In this document: positions 1 to 8,512 of the stretch, in pieces | Layout of the letters: every line of letters begins with the position of its first letter | How positions within the stretch are numbered: position 1 is the stretch's first letter | NCBI GenBank assembly: GCA_026390595.1 | Contig: JAPLFQ010000016.1 | Location: 62,001 to 126,000, forward strand | DNA length: 64,000 bases | Reading direction: 5' to 3' | Source: Ignavibacteriales bacterium | GTDB taxonomy: Bacteria > Bacteroidota > Ignavibacteria > UBA10030 | Notes under the pieces: generated by a model | What the model was told of the DNA's origin: nothing | The model's input: the letters and a program-made list of their open reading frames with translations, nothing else | The model's database searches: none | Program-made: the position numbers and the translations under genes

Positions 1-112
1 AGAAGGAAGGCTAGAAGCGAACTTGCTCTGAGCGTTGGATGCGTGGCATGGACGGTAAGCATCGGGTCGTGTGACCGATCGGGATGTGAGTAGGAGAACA
101 GCTGTTTGGTCG

Positions 113-1156
113 TTACGCCGTAATGCGGTAATTCTTGAGACCCCAGAATGTCTCGACTGCGGATACCTTGATGATCGTGGCAAGTGGAATGGCAAGGAGC
201 ATGCCGCCGATCCCCATAATTTCGTGGCCGATAAGAAGCAGCAGAATCACTGTCAGGGGATGCATGTCGACCGATTTCGCAAAGCAGAGCGGCTGAACGA
301 CAAAATCATCGATCATTCGTATGATCACCGTCAGGATGATGATGGATCCGACCATCCCGAAATCGCCCACCTGAGTGAGGGAGACAAGGATCGCCAGGCT
401 TGCGCCGACAAGAGGCCCCAGATAGGGGACAAGATTGGCGATACCTGCGAGAACGCCGATAATGATCGAATACTGGATGCCGAGAATACTCAGGCCGACG
501 ATGGTCAGGAGTCCGATGATCATGGAATCAAGAAGCCATCCTTTGAAATATCCGACAAGTTGTCGCCGGATTTTCAGGACGACGTTCAACGTCATTTCAA
601 AATAGTGGTTCGGCACACGCCTGATGAGCGCAGTGAATGCCCTGCGCCCGTCAGCGAGAAGAAAGTACGTGACGAATGGGACGATCACGAGCGTGACGAG
701 TGTCCCAAGTGCTTTCTGTATGGAGTTGCCTGCCTCGTCGGCGGCGCTCTGGATTGCCCCATGGATCGACTGAGCAAGTGAAGCGCTGTTGACAAATGGA
801 ATAGTCCCCTCGAGTCCTTTCGTCAGCTCCTGGAGCTTTGCCTCAAAGGGGAATTGCTGTATCTGTCCGTGGATCGAGATGAGCCGATCGAGCAGCAGGG
901 GGAGCAGTAATGAAAGGAGGAAGACCAGCGCACCGCCGACCGTGATAAACGTTATGATGATTGCCGGAACGCGTTTCATGCCAAACCTGCTCTCGATCGC
1001 AGAGACAAATGGTCCGAGGATGAACGCCGCGAGTGCAGAGAGGATGAGAGCCAGAACAAGATCCGGGAAAAGCGATCCGATCCAGAACGCACATGCGATG
1101 GCGCCTATGAGGAACGTGACTTTGATGAACGGATGGCTGGGGGCCGATGGTTTCAT
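113..1156 (-). CDS. AI-2E family (PerM-type) membrane permease
   Basis: This is a 347-residue polytopic membrane protein of the AI-2E transporter / PerM family, whose substrates are mostly unproven (autoinducer-2 export, Na+/H+ exchange or small-molecule efflux). The N-terminal third holds hydrophobic stretches at about residues 12-50 and 60-85. The family core lies in the C-terminal half: a glycine- and proline-rich segment reading NLVPYLGPLVGA, then a VVQP...HPLTVILLLLIG block near residues 285-310. It is the last gene of the minus-strand group containing recA and starts 8 nt after recX ends. A second, longer paralogue lies at 19782-21092. Family assignment is firm; the transported molecule cannot be read from sequence. 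Confidence 0.88.
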   Translation of the reverse strand: MKPSAPSHPFIKVTFLIGAIACAFWIGSLFPDLVLALILSALAAFILGPFVSAIESRFGMKRVPAIIITFITVGGALVFLLSLLLPLLLDRLISIHGQIQQFPFEAKLQELTKGLEGTIPFVNSASLAQSIHGAIQSAADEAGNSIQKALGTLVTLVIVPFVTYFLLADGRRAFTALIRRVPNHYFEMTLNVVLKIRRQLVGYFKGWLLDSMIIGLLTIVGLSILGIQYSIIIGVLAGIANLVPYLGPLVGASLAILVSLTQVGDFGMVGSIIILTVIIRMIDDFVVQPLCFAKSVDMHPLTVILLLLIGHEIMGIGGMLLAIPLATIIKVSAVETFWGLKNYRITA

Positions 1157-1164
1157 TGGGATCG

Positions 1165-1800
1165 CTATCGGAGAATGCTGCGGGCGGTTTTGTACGCCAC
1201 TTCGGTGGAGAATCCGCGGTTCAGAAGATAGTCGGCCAGCCGCTTCTGGCGCACAGCCGGTTCAAGGTCGGAAAAGCGGGCCCCGCTCATCTTGAGTTTT
1301 CGGGTTGCGAGCGTTCGGGCTGCTTCCTGCTCATTCTCGTCAGTGACATACTCCTTAATCACTCGCTCTGTTGCCTGAAAGGAGATCCCTTTTTCCATCA
1401 GCTTTCTTCGCAGAAGAGCTCTTCCCACTGGTTTTCCGCGGAGTTTGTCCCTCACGAACATTCTCGCAAACTCAAGGTCGTTGATGAGGAAGATCTCGCG
1501 AAGATGTTCCACCACGGCATGGACGATGTCTTCGGTGAAACCCTTACGGACCAGCTTATCGGTAACTTCCTTCGAACTGCGCGGGCGATAAGAAATGAAA
1601 TTGACGGCGATCTGGTTCGCCCGCTCGCATGCATCGGCCAGAAGGAGCTTGTCGATTTCCCCCTGGTCGATGGATTTCCCTGTGAACAGACCTGCCTTCA
1701 CGAGAAGAGACTCGCTGACGTGAAAGGCGGGTTTTTCGTCAAGCGAGATTTCGTACCTGCTGCGCGCTCGGCGGACTTTCTGAATCCTCGTGATAAGCAT
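1165..1800 (-). CDS. recX: Regulatory protein RecX
   Basis: RecX binds RecA filaments and limits their activity in recombination and SOS induction. The 211-residue product has the expected run of three-helix repeats: an early block with the SYRPRSSKEVTDKLVRKG pattern near residues 70-90, a middle DLEFARMFVRDKL block, and a C-terminal RLADYLLNRGFSTE block. Length is typical for the family. It follows recA on the same strand with a 14-nt gap, the classic recA-recX order, so it is almost certainly co-transcribed and made in fixed ratio to RecA. Confidence 0.93.
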   Translation of the reverse strand: MLITRIQKVRRARSRYEISLDEKPAFHVSESLLVKAGLFTGKSIDQGEIDKLLLADACERANQIAVNFISYRPRSSKEVTDKLVRKGFTEDIVHAVVEHLREIFLINDLEFARMFVRDKLRGKPVGRALLRRKLMEKGISFQATERVIKEYVTDENEQEAARTLATRKLKMSGARFSDLEPAVRQKRLADYLLNRGFSTEVAYKTARSILR

Positions 1801-1814
1801 GCCTGTTCGCCGCT

Positions 1815-2891
1815 CTAGCTCTTAGGTGCTTTCTTGGTCGCTGCTGCAGGCTCGGCCTTTGATGGTGCGGCTGGTACCGGCTCTGCTGGGAGGAGCCCGA
1901 GTTTGCGCCGGACCGCTGTGTCGATCTCTGTCGCAAGCACGGCGTTCCCCTGCAGATACGTCTTTACAGAATCTCGTCCCTGCCCGATTCTATCCTCCTT
2001 ATAGGAGAACCACGAGCCGCTCTTGGCAATGATATTCTGATCGACGGCGGTGTCGATGAGGTCGCCCAGTTTCGAAATCCCTTCATTGTACAGGATATCG
2101 AATTGTGCTTCTTTGAAAGGAGGAGCGACCTTGTTCTTCACCACCTTGACGCGCGTCCTGTTGCCGATGATATTCTGACCATCTTTCAGCGCCTCGATAC
2201 GGCGGACGTCGAGACGGACCGACGCGTAGAACTTCAAAGCGTTGCCGCCTGTCGTTGTCTCGGGATTCCCGAACATGACGCCGATTTTCTGGCGAAGCTG
2301 GTTCGTAAACATTACCGTCGTTTTCGATTTGCTGATGGCTGCCGTGAGCTTCCGAAGAGCCTGAGACATCAGGCGTGCCTGCACGCCCATCGTGGGATCG
2401 CCCATTTCGCCCTCGATCTCCGCCCGTGGCGTCAGCGCTGCCACTGAGTCGATGATGACAAGGTCGAGCGCATTGCTCCGGACGAGGGTCTCGACGATTT
2501 CGAGAGCCTGCTCGCCAAACTCCGGCTGTGAGATCAAAAGGTTGTTGACATCCACGCCGAGCTTCTTGGCATAGGCGAGGTCGAGGGCATGCTCGGTGTC
2601 AATGAACGCTCCGACACCCCCGGTCTTCTGAACTTCCGCGAGCAGATGGAGACAGATGGTGGTTTTTCCGGATGATTCAGGTCCGAAGATCTCGACGACG
2701 CGTCCGCGCGGAATCCCGCCGATCCCAAGCGCAGCGTCGAGGGAAATCGATCCGGTCGATATCGCATCGACCTTCGCGATCGGGCCCTCCGAGAGTTTCA
2801 TGATTGCTCCCTTGCCGTGCTGCTTCTCGATCTGATCGATGGCGATCTTGAGGGCCTGAGAACGTGCTTCTTTGTTAACTGATTCGGACAT
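1815..2891 (-). CDS. recA: Recombinase RecA
   Basis: RecA is the ATP-dependent strand-exchange protein that also triggers LexA cleavage. The 358-residue length is normal. Walker [10 protein letters not shown] lies at residues 70-78, and Walker B ([10 protein letters not shown]) and the MSQALRKL / [20 protein letters not shown] segment of loop L2 follow in order. The C-terminal tail is rich in Pro, Ala and Lys. It begins 12 nt after thpR, so it sits inside the pgsA-pgpA-cinA-thpR-recA-recX group rather than in its own unit. I see no convincing LexA box in the short upstream gap; damage control, if any, would act further upstream. Confidence 0.98.
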   Translation of the reverse strand: MSESVNKEARSQALKIAIDQIEKQHGKGAIMKLSEGPIAKVDAISTGSISLDAALGIGGIPRGRVVEIFGPESSGKTTICLHLLAEVQKTGGVGAFIDTEHALDLAYAKKLGVDVNNLLISQPEFGEQALEIVETLVRSNALDLVIIDSVAALTPRAEIEGEMGDPTMGVQARLMSQALRKLTAAISKSKTTVMFTNQLRQKIGVMFGNPETTTGGNALKFYASVRLDVRRIEALKDGQNIIGNRTRVKVVKNKVAPPFKEAQFDILYNEGISKLGDLIDTAVDQNIIAKSGSWFSYKEDRIGQGRDSVKTYLQGNAVLATEIDTAVRRKLGLLPAEPVPAAPSKAEPAAATKKAPKS

Positions 2892-2903
2892 GGAAGCTCC
2901 TAA

Positions 2904-3467
2904 TTAAGATGCAAGAGGAATTGAATTCAAGAGAGTGTACACTGAGCCGGCTGGTTTCAACTCACTGCGAATGATGTGCACTTCCGTGCAGCGGGCTATC
3001 AACGGTTTGAAAGTAATGGATTTTAGTTTGGCTGTCAAGCGGTCGATGTTGCGATCCCCCTTCACTCTGCCAAGCGTGACGTGTGCGTGAAACGGCCGAT
3101 CTTCTTTTGCGAACCCGAACGAACTACACGCCATCTCAACGCTTCGTTGAAGGCCTGTCACGTCCTCGTTTTGCTCACTTCCGATCCACACGACGCGAGG
3201 CCTGCCGGGATTCGGAAAGGCGCCCAGAGTCACAAAGGAGAGATCGAAATGCCGGAAAGTGCCAATGGAATTCTGGACCTCCTTCGCCAGAAGGCCGGGC
3301 TGCGACGATTCCACGTCGCCAAGGAACTTCAACGTGATGTGAAACTTGTCCGACGTGTCCCACTTGACGTCGGCCTGAGATTCGATAAGCTGCTTCTGAA
3401 GAGTTGCGAACTCTCGCCGGATCTCTGCCGGAAGAGGGAGGGCGATGAATGCTCGATTCAGGGGCAT
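2904..3467 (-). CDS. thpR: RNA 2',3'-cyclic phosphodiesterase (2H family)
   Basis: A member of the LigT/ThpR branch of the 2H phosphoesterase superfamily, which opens 2',3'-cyclic phosphates and can join tRNA halves in vitro. Both catalytic HxTx motifs are present, HITL at residues 43-46 and HVTL at 129-132, in a protein of normal size (187 residues). It is transcribed with cinA upstream and recA downstream; cinA-thpR-recA is a recurrent arrangement in many bacteria. The physiological RNA substrate is not known for the family. Confidence 0.92.
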   Translation of the reverse strand: MPLNRAFIALPLPAEIRREFATLQKQLIESQADVKWDTSDKFHITLKFLGDVESSQPGLLAKEVQNSIGTFRHFDLSFVTLGAFPNPGRPRVVWIGSEQNEDVTGLQRSVEMACSSFGFAKEDRPFHAHVTLGRVKGDRNIDRLTAKLKSITFKPLIARCTEVHIIRSELKPAGSVYTLLNSIPLAS

Positions 3468-3474
3468 CAGGATC

Positions 3475-4296
3475 TCACGATTCGATTTTGAGCAGTTTCC
3501 TTCTCAGGAGTTCGAGCGCTGCCTGCGCTGTCCGCTCCTTGATCCTTCGCCGTTCGTCACCGAGGTGGAAGCGAAGAGCAATCGTGCCAGTGCTGTCAGA
3601 ATATCCGATCCAGGCGAGGCCCACTGGTTTTTCCTCCGAGCCGCCGGTCGGACCCGCGATCCCTGTGGTCGAAAGACCGATGTCGGTGCCCGATTTTGTG
3701 CGTGCTCCCAGTGCCATTGCCTCGGCCACTTCGCGGCTCACGGCCCCGTGGCGTTGAATGAGTTCGTGCGGCACACCCAGGTCCGCTGTCTTTGAATCGT
3801 TGCTGTAGGTGATGTACGACCGCTCGAAGTACCGCGAGCTCCCCGATACGTTTGTGATCCTGTCGGAGATGAGTCCGCCGGTGCAGGACTCCGCGACTGC
3901 CAGGGTGAGATGCCGTTCCATCAAGAGTTTGCCAATGACGTGCTCGAGTTCCTCGTCCTCGCCGGCGTAAATGTACTTTCCGGCTTTCGCGCGGAGAGCC
4001 TCTTCAACCTTATCGACCTGCAACTGCGCTGCAGCAGCGTTTTCTGCCCGAACGGTGATCCGAAGCCGCGTGCCGGTCGGACCCGGCAGGAAAGCGAGCG
4101 TCGTACCGTCGCCGGGGCCAAAGAGCGCGTGAACATCTCCGATTTGCTCTGCGAGAAACGATTCTCCAATGCCGGTGGTCTTCAACGTCCGGTGCTGGAT
4201 CACCAGCCCTGTTGCCCGTACCGCGAAGAAGGGCAGAACGAAGTTCTCCATCATCGCCTTCATCTCAAAGGGGACTCCGGGCATGACAACGAGCAA
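3475..4296 (-). pseudogene. cinA: cinA, C-terminal fragment with intact NMN deamidase (PncC) domain
   Basis: This frame carries the end of the CinA N-terminal (MoaB/MogA-like) domain from the VMPGVPFEMKAMM motif, then the complete C-terminal PncC domain, with the ESCTGGLI signature and the TTGIAGPTGG loop. The first possible start is a TTG at 4296; in-frame codons before it spell APGFLFERDRQ, a normal internal CinA stretch, and a stop precedes that. It is therefore the back part of a CinA gene whose front part is in another frame. The PncC domain alone is active in other bacteria, so this piece could still work if translated. Calling it broken assumes the sequence is right here. Confidence 0.85.
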
Positions 4297-4528
4297 CTGC
4301 CTGTCTCGTTCGAACAGGAATCCAGGAGCCGGTTACCAGCACGACGTCGCTGTTGTCCAACGCCTCGGCGAAGGAATCGAGAATGGCCTGTTCATCGTCC
4401 CCCACCGTCGTCATTCGGGAAACGGGTATGCCGATGGAGTTCAGTTTCTCGGCGATGAAAGCCTGATTTGTATTGATGACCTGCCCGATCAGGAGTTCGT
4501 CACCGATGGAGATGATTTCTGCTTTCAT
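4265..4528 (-). pseudogene. cinA: cinA, N-terminal fragment (COG1058 domain start)
   Basis: The first 68 or so residues are a clean CinA start: MKAEIISIGDELLIGQ, then NTNQAFIAEKLN, down to VVLVTG. A normal CinA continues with GLGPT and some 60-70 residues of the MoaB-like domain before APGF. Here VTG joins directly to the DNA encoding APGFLFER but in the wrong frame, giving a 19-residue nonsense tail and a stop. The junction lies at about 4325-4336. About 200 nt appear to be missing compared with a complete gene. It starts 38 nt after pgpA ends. Confidence 0.85.
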
Positions 4529-4565
4529 GTGATGCTTGGTGTATCCGGCATTCTATGAGTATTGT

Positions 4566-5087
4566 TCAGATGATTTGTAAAGCGACCGCCAGCTGCAGGA
4601 GGAGATTGGTGTAGATTGCAGAAACAACGTCGTCGAGCATTACCCCTGAGCCTCCGTGAAGATTGTCGAACCGGCGGGCGGGGAACGGCTTGACGATGTC
4701 CAGTATACGGAAGATGAAGAAGGCGAGGGTGGCAACAAGAATGGTCTTCGGAAGAAAAAGGAGAGAGACCCACATGCCAAGCACTTCGTCAATCGTGACT
4801 TCACCCGGATCGTGTCCGTAAACCTTCTCCATTGCATCCGAGGCCTTGATGCCAAGGGCGAGAACCAGCAGGCTCGCAGGGAGCAGAATGTACCATCGTT
4901 CGAATCCTGGAATACAGTAGAATGCGAGACCGACAGCGCTCCCGACTGTTCCGGATGCTACCGGTGAGAACCCCGAGAACAGACCAGAGGCGAATGCCTT
5001 CGTGACAAAACCCACCTTCGGGGGCTGGGCGACTGATTGATCGGCGGGGTTGTTACTCGGATTCTGTGGATCGGTTGGAAGAGCCAT
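4566..5087 (-). CDS. pgpA: Phosphatidylglycerophosphatase A
   Basis: PgpA removes the phosphate from phosphatidylglycerol phosphate, the step after PgsA in making phosphatidylglycerol. The protein shows the family's SGTVGSAVG stretch, the DEVLGMW acidic motif, the ILDIVKPFPARRFD segment and the C-terminal GGSGVMLDDVVSAIYTN motif, with four hydrophobic segments. I chose the ATG at 5087 because it begins closest to the conserved region; the frame stays open to 5132, which would overlap pgsA more. It overlaps the end of pgsA (5053) by 35 nt, so the two consecutive pathway steps are translationally linked. Confidence 0.9.
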   Translation of the reverse strand: MALPTDPQNPSNNPADQSVAQPPKVGFVTKAFASGLFSGFSPVASGTVGSAVGLAFYCIPGFERWYILLPASLLVLALGIKASDAMEKVYGHDPGEVTIDEVLGMWVSLLFLPKTILVATLAFFIFRILDIVKPFPARRFDNLHGGSGVMLDDVVSAIYTNLLLQLAVALQII

Positions 5088-5682
5088 ACAATTCTCGGAC
5101 AGTCGTCCAGTTGTCGATGACGTAGAGGACACCAGTCAGCAGTGTGATGGCTGCAATGACCGCCATGCCGGCGTAGAGTATTGATTGCCCGAGAAGCTGA
5201 TCGAGCAATGCTGAATACCGTGACCGAAAATACTCGGTATCGCGTGCGATGTAGGCAAGAAGAATATAATAGATCAGTGCAAACTGAAGAAACGTCTTTG
5301 TCTTCGCCATGCGCGAAGTGTCAAAGGGCTTCCCTTTGAGTTCGGCGTAGGACCGGAGGAATGTGATGAGGATATCACGGATCACGATCACCCAGACAGT
5401 CCAGGCAGGGACAAGGTTGAGGTACATGAATGCAATGAGAGCTGCGGAGGTGACGACCTTGTCTGCCAGCGGGTCAAGAAATGTTCCCCACCGCGTCACG
5501 TATCCCCATCGGCGTGCGACCCACCCATCGTACCAGTCCGTAAGCATTGCAATCACGAAGACAACCGGAGAGAGCTGCCTCAGAACGGGGTCCGCCGAGA
5601 ACAAGAACGCGACGAACACCGGCGTAAGGAGGATGCGAAGAAACGTCAGCTGATTTGGGGGAGAAAAAGCTAGCTTCATCAC
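5053..5682 (-). CDS. pgsA: CDP-diacylglycerol-glycerol-3-phosphate 3-phosphatidyltransferase
   Basis: This enzyme makes phosphatidylglycerol phosphate from CDP-diacylglycerol and glycerol 3-phosphate at the inner membrane. The CDP-alcohol phosphotransferase motif is complete: D52-G53, A56-R57, G66, D70 and D74, with D49 just before. The 209 residues hold about five hydrophobic segments. It is the first gene of the minus-strand group that continues with pgpA, cinA, thpR and recA. A terminator for rpmB lies just upstream (5715-5744), so this group should have its own start in the short gap. Confidence 0.93.
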   Translation of the reverse strand: MMKLAFSPPNQLTFLRILLTPVFVAFLFSADPVLRQLSPVVFVIAMLTDWYDGWVARRWGYVTRWGTFLDPLADKVVTSAALIAFMYLNLVPAWTVWVIVIRDILITFLRSYAELKGKPFDTSRMAKTKTFLQFALIYYILLAYIARDTEYFRSRYSALLDQLLGQSILYAGMAVIAAITLLTGVLYVIDNWTTVRELYGSSNRSTESE

Positions 5683-5714
5683 CTGGGTTGTATGGTTTCA
5701 ATCAACAGCGGAAC

Positions 5715-5744
5715 AAAAAATCCCGCCGAAGTTGCGGGATTTTT
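5715..5744 (-). terminator. Rho-independent terminator after rpmB (bidirectional shape)
   Basis: An 11-bp perfect stem (5716-5726 with 5734-5744) around a 7-nt loop has an A run on the left and a T run on the right, so it can act on either strand. On the minus strand it follows the rpmB stop by about 34 nt and separates rpmB from pgsA. Confidence 0.8.
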
Positions 5745-5777
5745 CTTGCCACAATCTATGTCGGAACCTCGCCCGCG

Positions 5778-5969
5778 TTAGGCGGCTTTCTGAACCTTGC
5801 CGGATTTAATGCAGTTTGTACACACCGTGATGCGCCGAACTGAACCATCGACTTTTGCTCGCACCGATTGGAGGTTAGGAAGAAACCGTCGGGGCGATCG
5901 GTTGTGGGCGTGGCTTACATGATTTCCGGCCATTGGTTTTTTGCCGCAGATTTCGCAAACTCTTGCCAT
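5778..5969 (-). CDS. rpmB: 50S ribosomal protein L28
   Basis: L28 is a small protein of the large ribosomal subunit. The 63-residue product has the N-terminal CEICGKKP segment, the SHAHNRS stretch and the RRFLPNLQ motif. It is a zinc-ribbon (C+) form, with cysteine pairs C5/C8 and C50/C53; such forms are often replaced by C- copies under zinc limitation, but no second copy is in view. It has its own promoter (6007-6035) and terminator (5715-5744), so it is a single-gene unit. Confidence 0.96.
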   Translation of the reverse strand: MARVCEICGKKPMAGNHVSHAHNRSPRRFLPNLQSVRAKVDGSVRRITVCTNCIKSGKVQKAA

Positions 5970-6006
5970 CAGTAAACTCCATCTCTATAGTTCAAAATTG
6001 TAAACC

Positions 6007-6035
6007 AATATAGAGAGAAAATCAGAGAGAGGCAA
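6007..6035 (-). promoter_or_regulatory. Promoter of rpmB
   Basis: Read on the minus strand, a TTGCCT box (6030-6035) and a TATATT box (6007-6012) are exactly 17 nt apart, about 38 nt before the rpmB start. The same 17-nt architecture recurs upstream of dut, lpd, rplM, gltX, folB, asnS and both tRNA genes. Confidence 0.6.
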
Positions 6036-6136
6036 GACCATTTTGCCGTGCCCACCACGATGTGGCCGGGGGCGGACCAACGTTGCACAAACCTGTTTTT
6101 TTGGTTATCATAATCAAAACCATGGGAGTTCATATT

Positions 6137-6165
6137 GTGAATAGTGAGTAGTGAACAGTGAACAG
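6137..6165. repeat. Four-unit heptamer micro-array (consensus GTGAACA)
   Basis: Four heptamers in tandem, starting at 6137, 6144, 6151 and 6158, with at most two changes from GTGAACA, plus one trailing G. It lies in the divergent rpmB-tsaD gap and belongs to the micro-array class described in the findings. Confidence 0.75.
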
Positions 6166-6226
6166 AAGGCGGCCAGGGAGTGATTTGGGCTCGATCCGAC
6201 TTCATGTCGTTGGCCTTGAACCCTGG

Positions 6227-6268
6227 AACTCGAAACTCTAAACTCCAAACCCGAAACTCCTAACTCCT
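6227..6268. repeat. Six-unit heptamer micro-array abutting the tsaD start (consensus AACTCCA)
   Basis: Exactly six heptamers fill 6227-6268 with no spacer and end at the TTG start codon of tsaD (6269). Variation is confined mostly to the last two letters of each word. The array occupies the place where a ribosome binding site would lie, and none is visible. Confidence 0.8.
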
Positions 6269-7297
6269 TTGACCATTCTCGGTATTGAAACATCGTGTGA
6301 CGAGACCTCTGCAGCCATCGTGCGTGACGGCCGACTCTTGGCGAATGTCACGGCGACGCAATTGTTCCACTCGCAATACGGAGGGGTCGTCCCTGAACTG
6401 GCTTCAAGGGCGCACCAGCGCCGCATAATTCCGGTTGTGGAGGAGGCGCTTGCGAAAGCCGGGGTCTCCAAAAACGAACTCGACGGGATCGCCGCCGTCT
6501 ATGGGCCCGGGTTGGTCGGCGCAATTCTCGTTGGTCTGAGCTTCGGAAAATCCATGGCCCTTGGCCTGGGGATTCCGTTTGTCGGCGTCGACCACATGGA
6601 GGCCCACATTTTCTCCAACCTCATCGACGATCCAAAGCCCGAATTCCCATTCGTAAACCTGACTGTTTCGGGCGGACACACCCAACTCGTTCTGGTGAAG
6701 GGACCGTTTGAACATCAGGTCCTCGGCGAGACGAAGGACGACGCGGCTGGAGAGGCATTCGATAAGGTGGCGAAGATGCTTGGAATTGGCTATCCGGGCG
6801 GACCACTGATTGACAAGTACGCCAAAGACGGAGATCCTGCGTTTGTCAGTTTTCCCCGTCCGTACCTCGAAGAGGGATCGCTCGAATTCAGTTTCAGCGG
6901 ACTGAAGACCTCCGTCCTCTATTATCTTAGAAAGAGCGGCTTCATACCATTTTCTGATGGAGCTGAGGCGTCGATCACTCAGAAGAAACTGCGCTCTGAC
7001 CTGTGTGCCAGTTTTCAGGCGGCTGTCGTGGACGTGCTCGTCAACAAGGCAATTCGCGCTGCTCAGGCATCACGAGTCAAGAGTATCACAGTCTCCGGGG
7101 GCGTTTCAGCGAATTCTGAACTCCGCACGAGGATGGTGGAAACTGCCGTTCGCCATGGATTGTCTGTGTTCATGCCGAAATTTGAATACTGCACCGACAA
7201 CGGGGCGATGGTGGCGATGGTCGGGTACACGAAAATGCAGTCAGGGAAGACATCAAGTCTCGAATTGACAGCGGAGCCAAACCTGTCGCTTGCATGA
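6269..7297 (+). CDS. tsaD: tRNA N6-threonylcarbamoyladenosine transferase
   Basis: TsaD transfers the threonylcarbamoyl group to A37 of ANN-decoding tRNAs together with TsaB and TsaE. The 342 residues hold the N-terminal GIETSCDET phosphate-binding motif, the metal-binding HMEAH at residues 109-113, the LVKGP / LGETKDDAAGEAFDK region, and the C-terminal SGGVSAN and CTDNGAMVA motifs. The start must be TTG at 6269, because an in-frame stop lies at 6239-6241 and no ATG or GTG occurs between. The bases before it are a heptamer array rather than a Shine-Dalgarno sequence. trpA begins within 70 nt of its stop. Confidence 0.95.
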   Translation: MTILGIETSCDETSAAIVRDGRLLANVTATQLFHSQYGGVVPELASRAHQRRIIPVVEEALAKAGVSKNELDGIAAVYGPGLVGAILVGLSFGKSMALGLGIPFVGVDHMEAHIFSNLIDDPKPEFPFVNLTVSGGHTQLVLVKGPFEHQVLGETKDDAAGEAFDKVAKMLGIGYPGGPLIDKYAKDGDPAFVSFPRPYLEEGSLEFSFSGLKTSVLYYLRKSGFIPFSDGAEASITQKKLRSDLCASFQAAVVDVLVNKAIRAAQASRVKSITVSGGVSANSELRTRMVETAVRHGLSVFMPKFEYCTDNGAMVAMVGYTKMQSGKTSSLELTAEPNLSLA

Positions 7298-7362
7298 TTC
7301 GCTGTCGTGGGCAACAATCCCGAAGCGTCGGTCGGGCAAAGAGCAACCAACAATATGCCGAA

Positions 7363-8157
7363 ATGAATCGGATCCAGAAAAAGTTCGCCAGCCTCAAAGC
7401 CGCCGGCCAAAAAGCGCTCGTTCCGTACATCACGCCTGAGTTTCCCTTCAAAGGTATGACGCTTGGCCTGCTCCGGGCACTTGAGGAAGCGGAAGCGGAC
7501 CTCATTGAGGTGGGGATTCCGTTCTCTGATCCTCTTGCCGACGGTGAGACTATTCAGCATTCTTCCGAGATTGCATTGAAGAACGGTGCTACGGCTGAAC
7601 GAATTCTCGAAGCGGTGCGCGAATTCCGAGCCGACAGTGAACTTCCAATTCTGTTGATGGGATACATCAACCCGATTATCCGATTCGGAGTTGAAAAGTT
7701 TCTGGCGAGGTGCAAGTCGGCCGGTGTCGATGGGCTCATCATCCCCGATCTTCCTCCCGAGGAAGCTTCCGAGATGACGACATTAAGTCGGAAGTGCGGA
7801 ATCAGCAACGTATTTCTGATTGCTCCAACCAGTTCCGACGCGAGGATCAAGGAGATTGATGGTTGCTCGACGGACTTTTCCTATTGTGTCTCTGTCACGG
7901 GTGTGACAGGTTCGCGAGCACAGTTCGGTGAGGGGGGAGGTTTGGACGAGTTTCTGCAGAGGGTACGGAGGAATTCCCGGAAGCCGTTTGTTGTCGGTTT
8001 TGGGATCTCACAGCGTGAGCACGTGCAGCGCGTCTGGGAATATGCGGATGGAGCGGTAGTCGGATCCTCTCTCATTAATGTGTTGGGGAAGGCAGCGTCC
8101 GAAGAACAAGCCCTTCGCGCTGCTGTCGATTTCCTTCGTTCAATTCGTCCAAACTAA
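7363..8157 (+). CDS. trpA: Tryptophan synthase alpha chain
   Basis: TrpA cleaves indole-3-glycerol phosphate and channels indole to TrpB. With the ATG at 7363 the catalytic residues fall at E49 and D60, the numbering of the classical enzyme, so I prefer this start over the upstream ATG at 7294 that overlaps the tsaD stop. The IEVGIPFSDPLADG motif, GYINP, PDLPPEE and the C-terminal VVGFGISQ phosphate loop are all present. No other trp gene lies in the window, so trpA is detached from its partner here, next to a chorismate mutase of the same aromatic pathway. Confidence 0.95.
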   Translation: MNRIQKKFASLKAAGQKALVPYITPEFPFKGMTLGLLRALEEAEADLIEVGIPFSDPLADGETIQHSSEIALKNGATAERILEAVREFRADSELPILLMGYINPIIRFGVEKFLARCKSAGVDGLIIPDLPPEEASEMTTLSRKCGISNVFLIAPTSSDARIKEIDGCSTDFSYCVSVTGVTGSRAQFGEGGGLDEFLQRVRRNSRKPFVVGFGISQREHVQRVWEYADGAVVGSSLINVLGKAASEEQALRAAVDFLRSIRPN

Positions 8158-8169
8158 CCGGGATTCATT

Positions 8170-8463
8170 ATGAATGAGCTTGATGTCTGGCGTAAGAAAA
8201 TCGATGATATAGATCTGCAGCTGGTGAACCTGCTGAACGAGCGCACGATGTGCGCGACAGAAATCGGAAAGATCAAGATCAGGCTTGGGTTGGACGCGTA
8301 CTCTCCGGAGCGTGAGGTGGAAGTGATGAAGAATGTGACGGCCTGCAACAAAGGACCTCTTTCCTCGCCTGCCGTCCGGCGGCTCTTTGAACGTATTATT
8401 GACGAAGCCCGCAGCGTGGAGCGGGTCTATATGCACGAGCAGAAAAAGAAATCAAAAAGGTGA
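8170..8463 (+). CDS. Chorismate mutase, AroQ class
   Basis: A stand-alone 97-residue AroQ-type chorismate mutase, which turns chorismate into prephenate for Phe/Tyr synthesis. The helical pattern is clear: WRKKIDDIDLQLVNLLNERT at the N-terminus, then EIGKIK, then SPEREVEVM and RRLFERIIDEARSVE. It starts 12 nt after trpA, so the two aromatic genes are probably co-transcribed. The lysine-rich tail runs into the upstream end of the mltG frame. Mutase-only proteins of this size are normal in this group. Confidence 0.9.
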   Translation: MNELDVWRKKIDDIDLQLVNLLNERTMCATEIGKIKIRLGLDAYSPEREVEVMKNVTACNKGPLSSPAVRRLFERIIDEARSVERVYMHEQKKKSKR

Positions 8464-8512
8464 TTCTCTGTCTGCAGGATCGTCCATATCGGGATCTTTC
8501 CGGAAACGGTGG

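Noticed and set aside
71-781. Plus-strand open frame across the first AI-2E permease gene
   Set aside because: The minus-strand permease has family motifs; the plus frame encodes an Asp/His-rich hydrophilic product typical of the antisense of membrane proteins.
5969-6205. Minus-strand open frame of 78 codons upstream of rpmB
   Set aside because: It covers the rpmB promoter and a heptamer array; the product shows no resemblance to known small proteins.
6137-6268. Possible CRISPR array
   Set aside because: Units are 7 nt in direct tandem without spacers, and no cas gene is near.
7294-7362. Upstream ATG of trpA overlapping the tsaD stop
   Set aside because: It would add 23 residues without family similarity; the ATG at 7363 places the catalytic residues at the classical positions 49 and 60.
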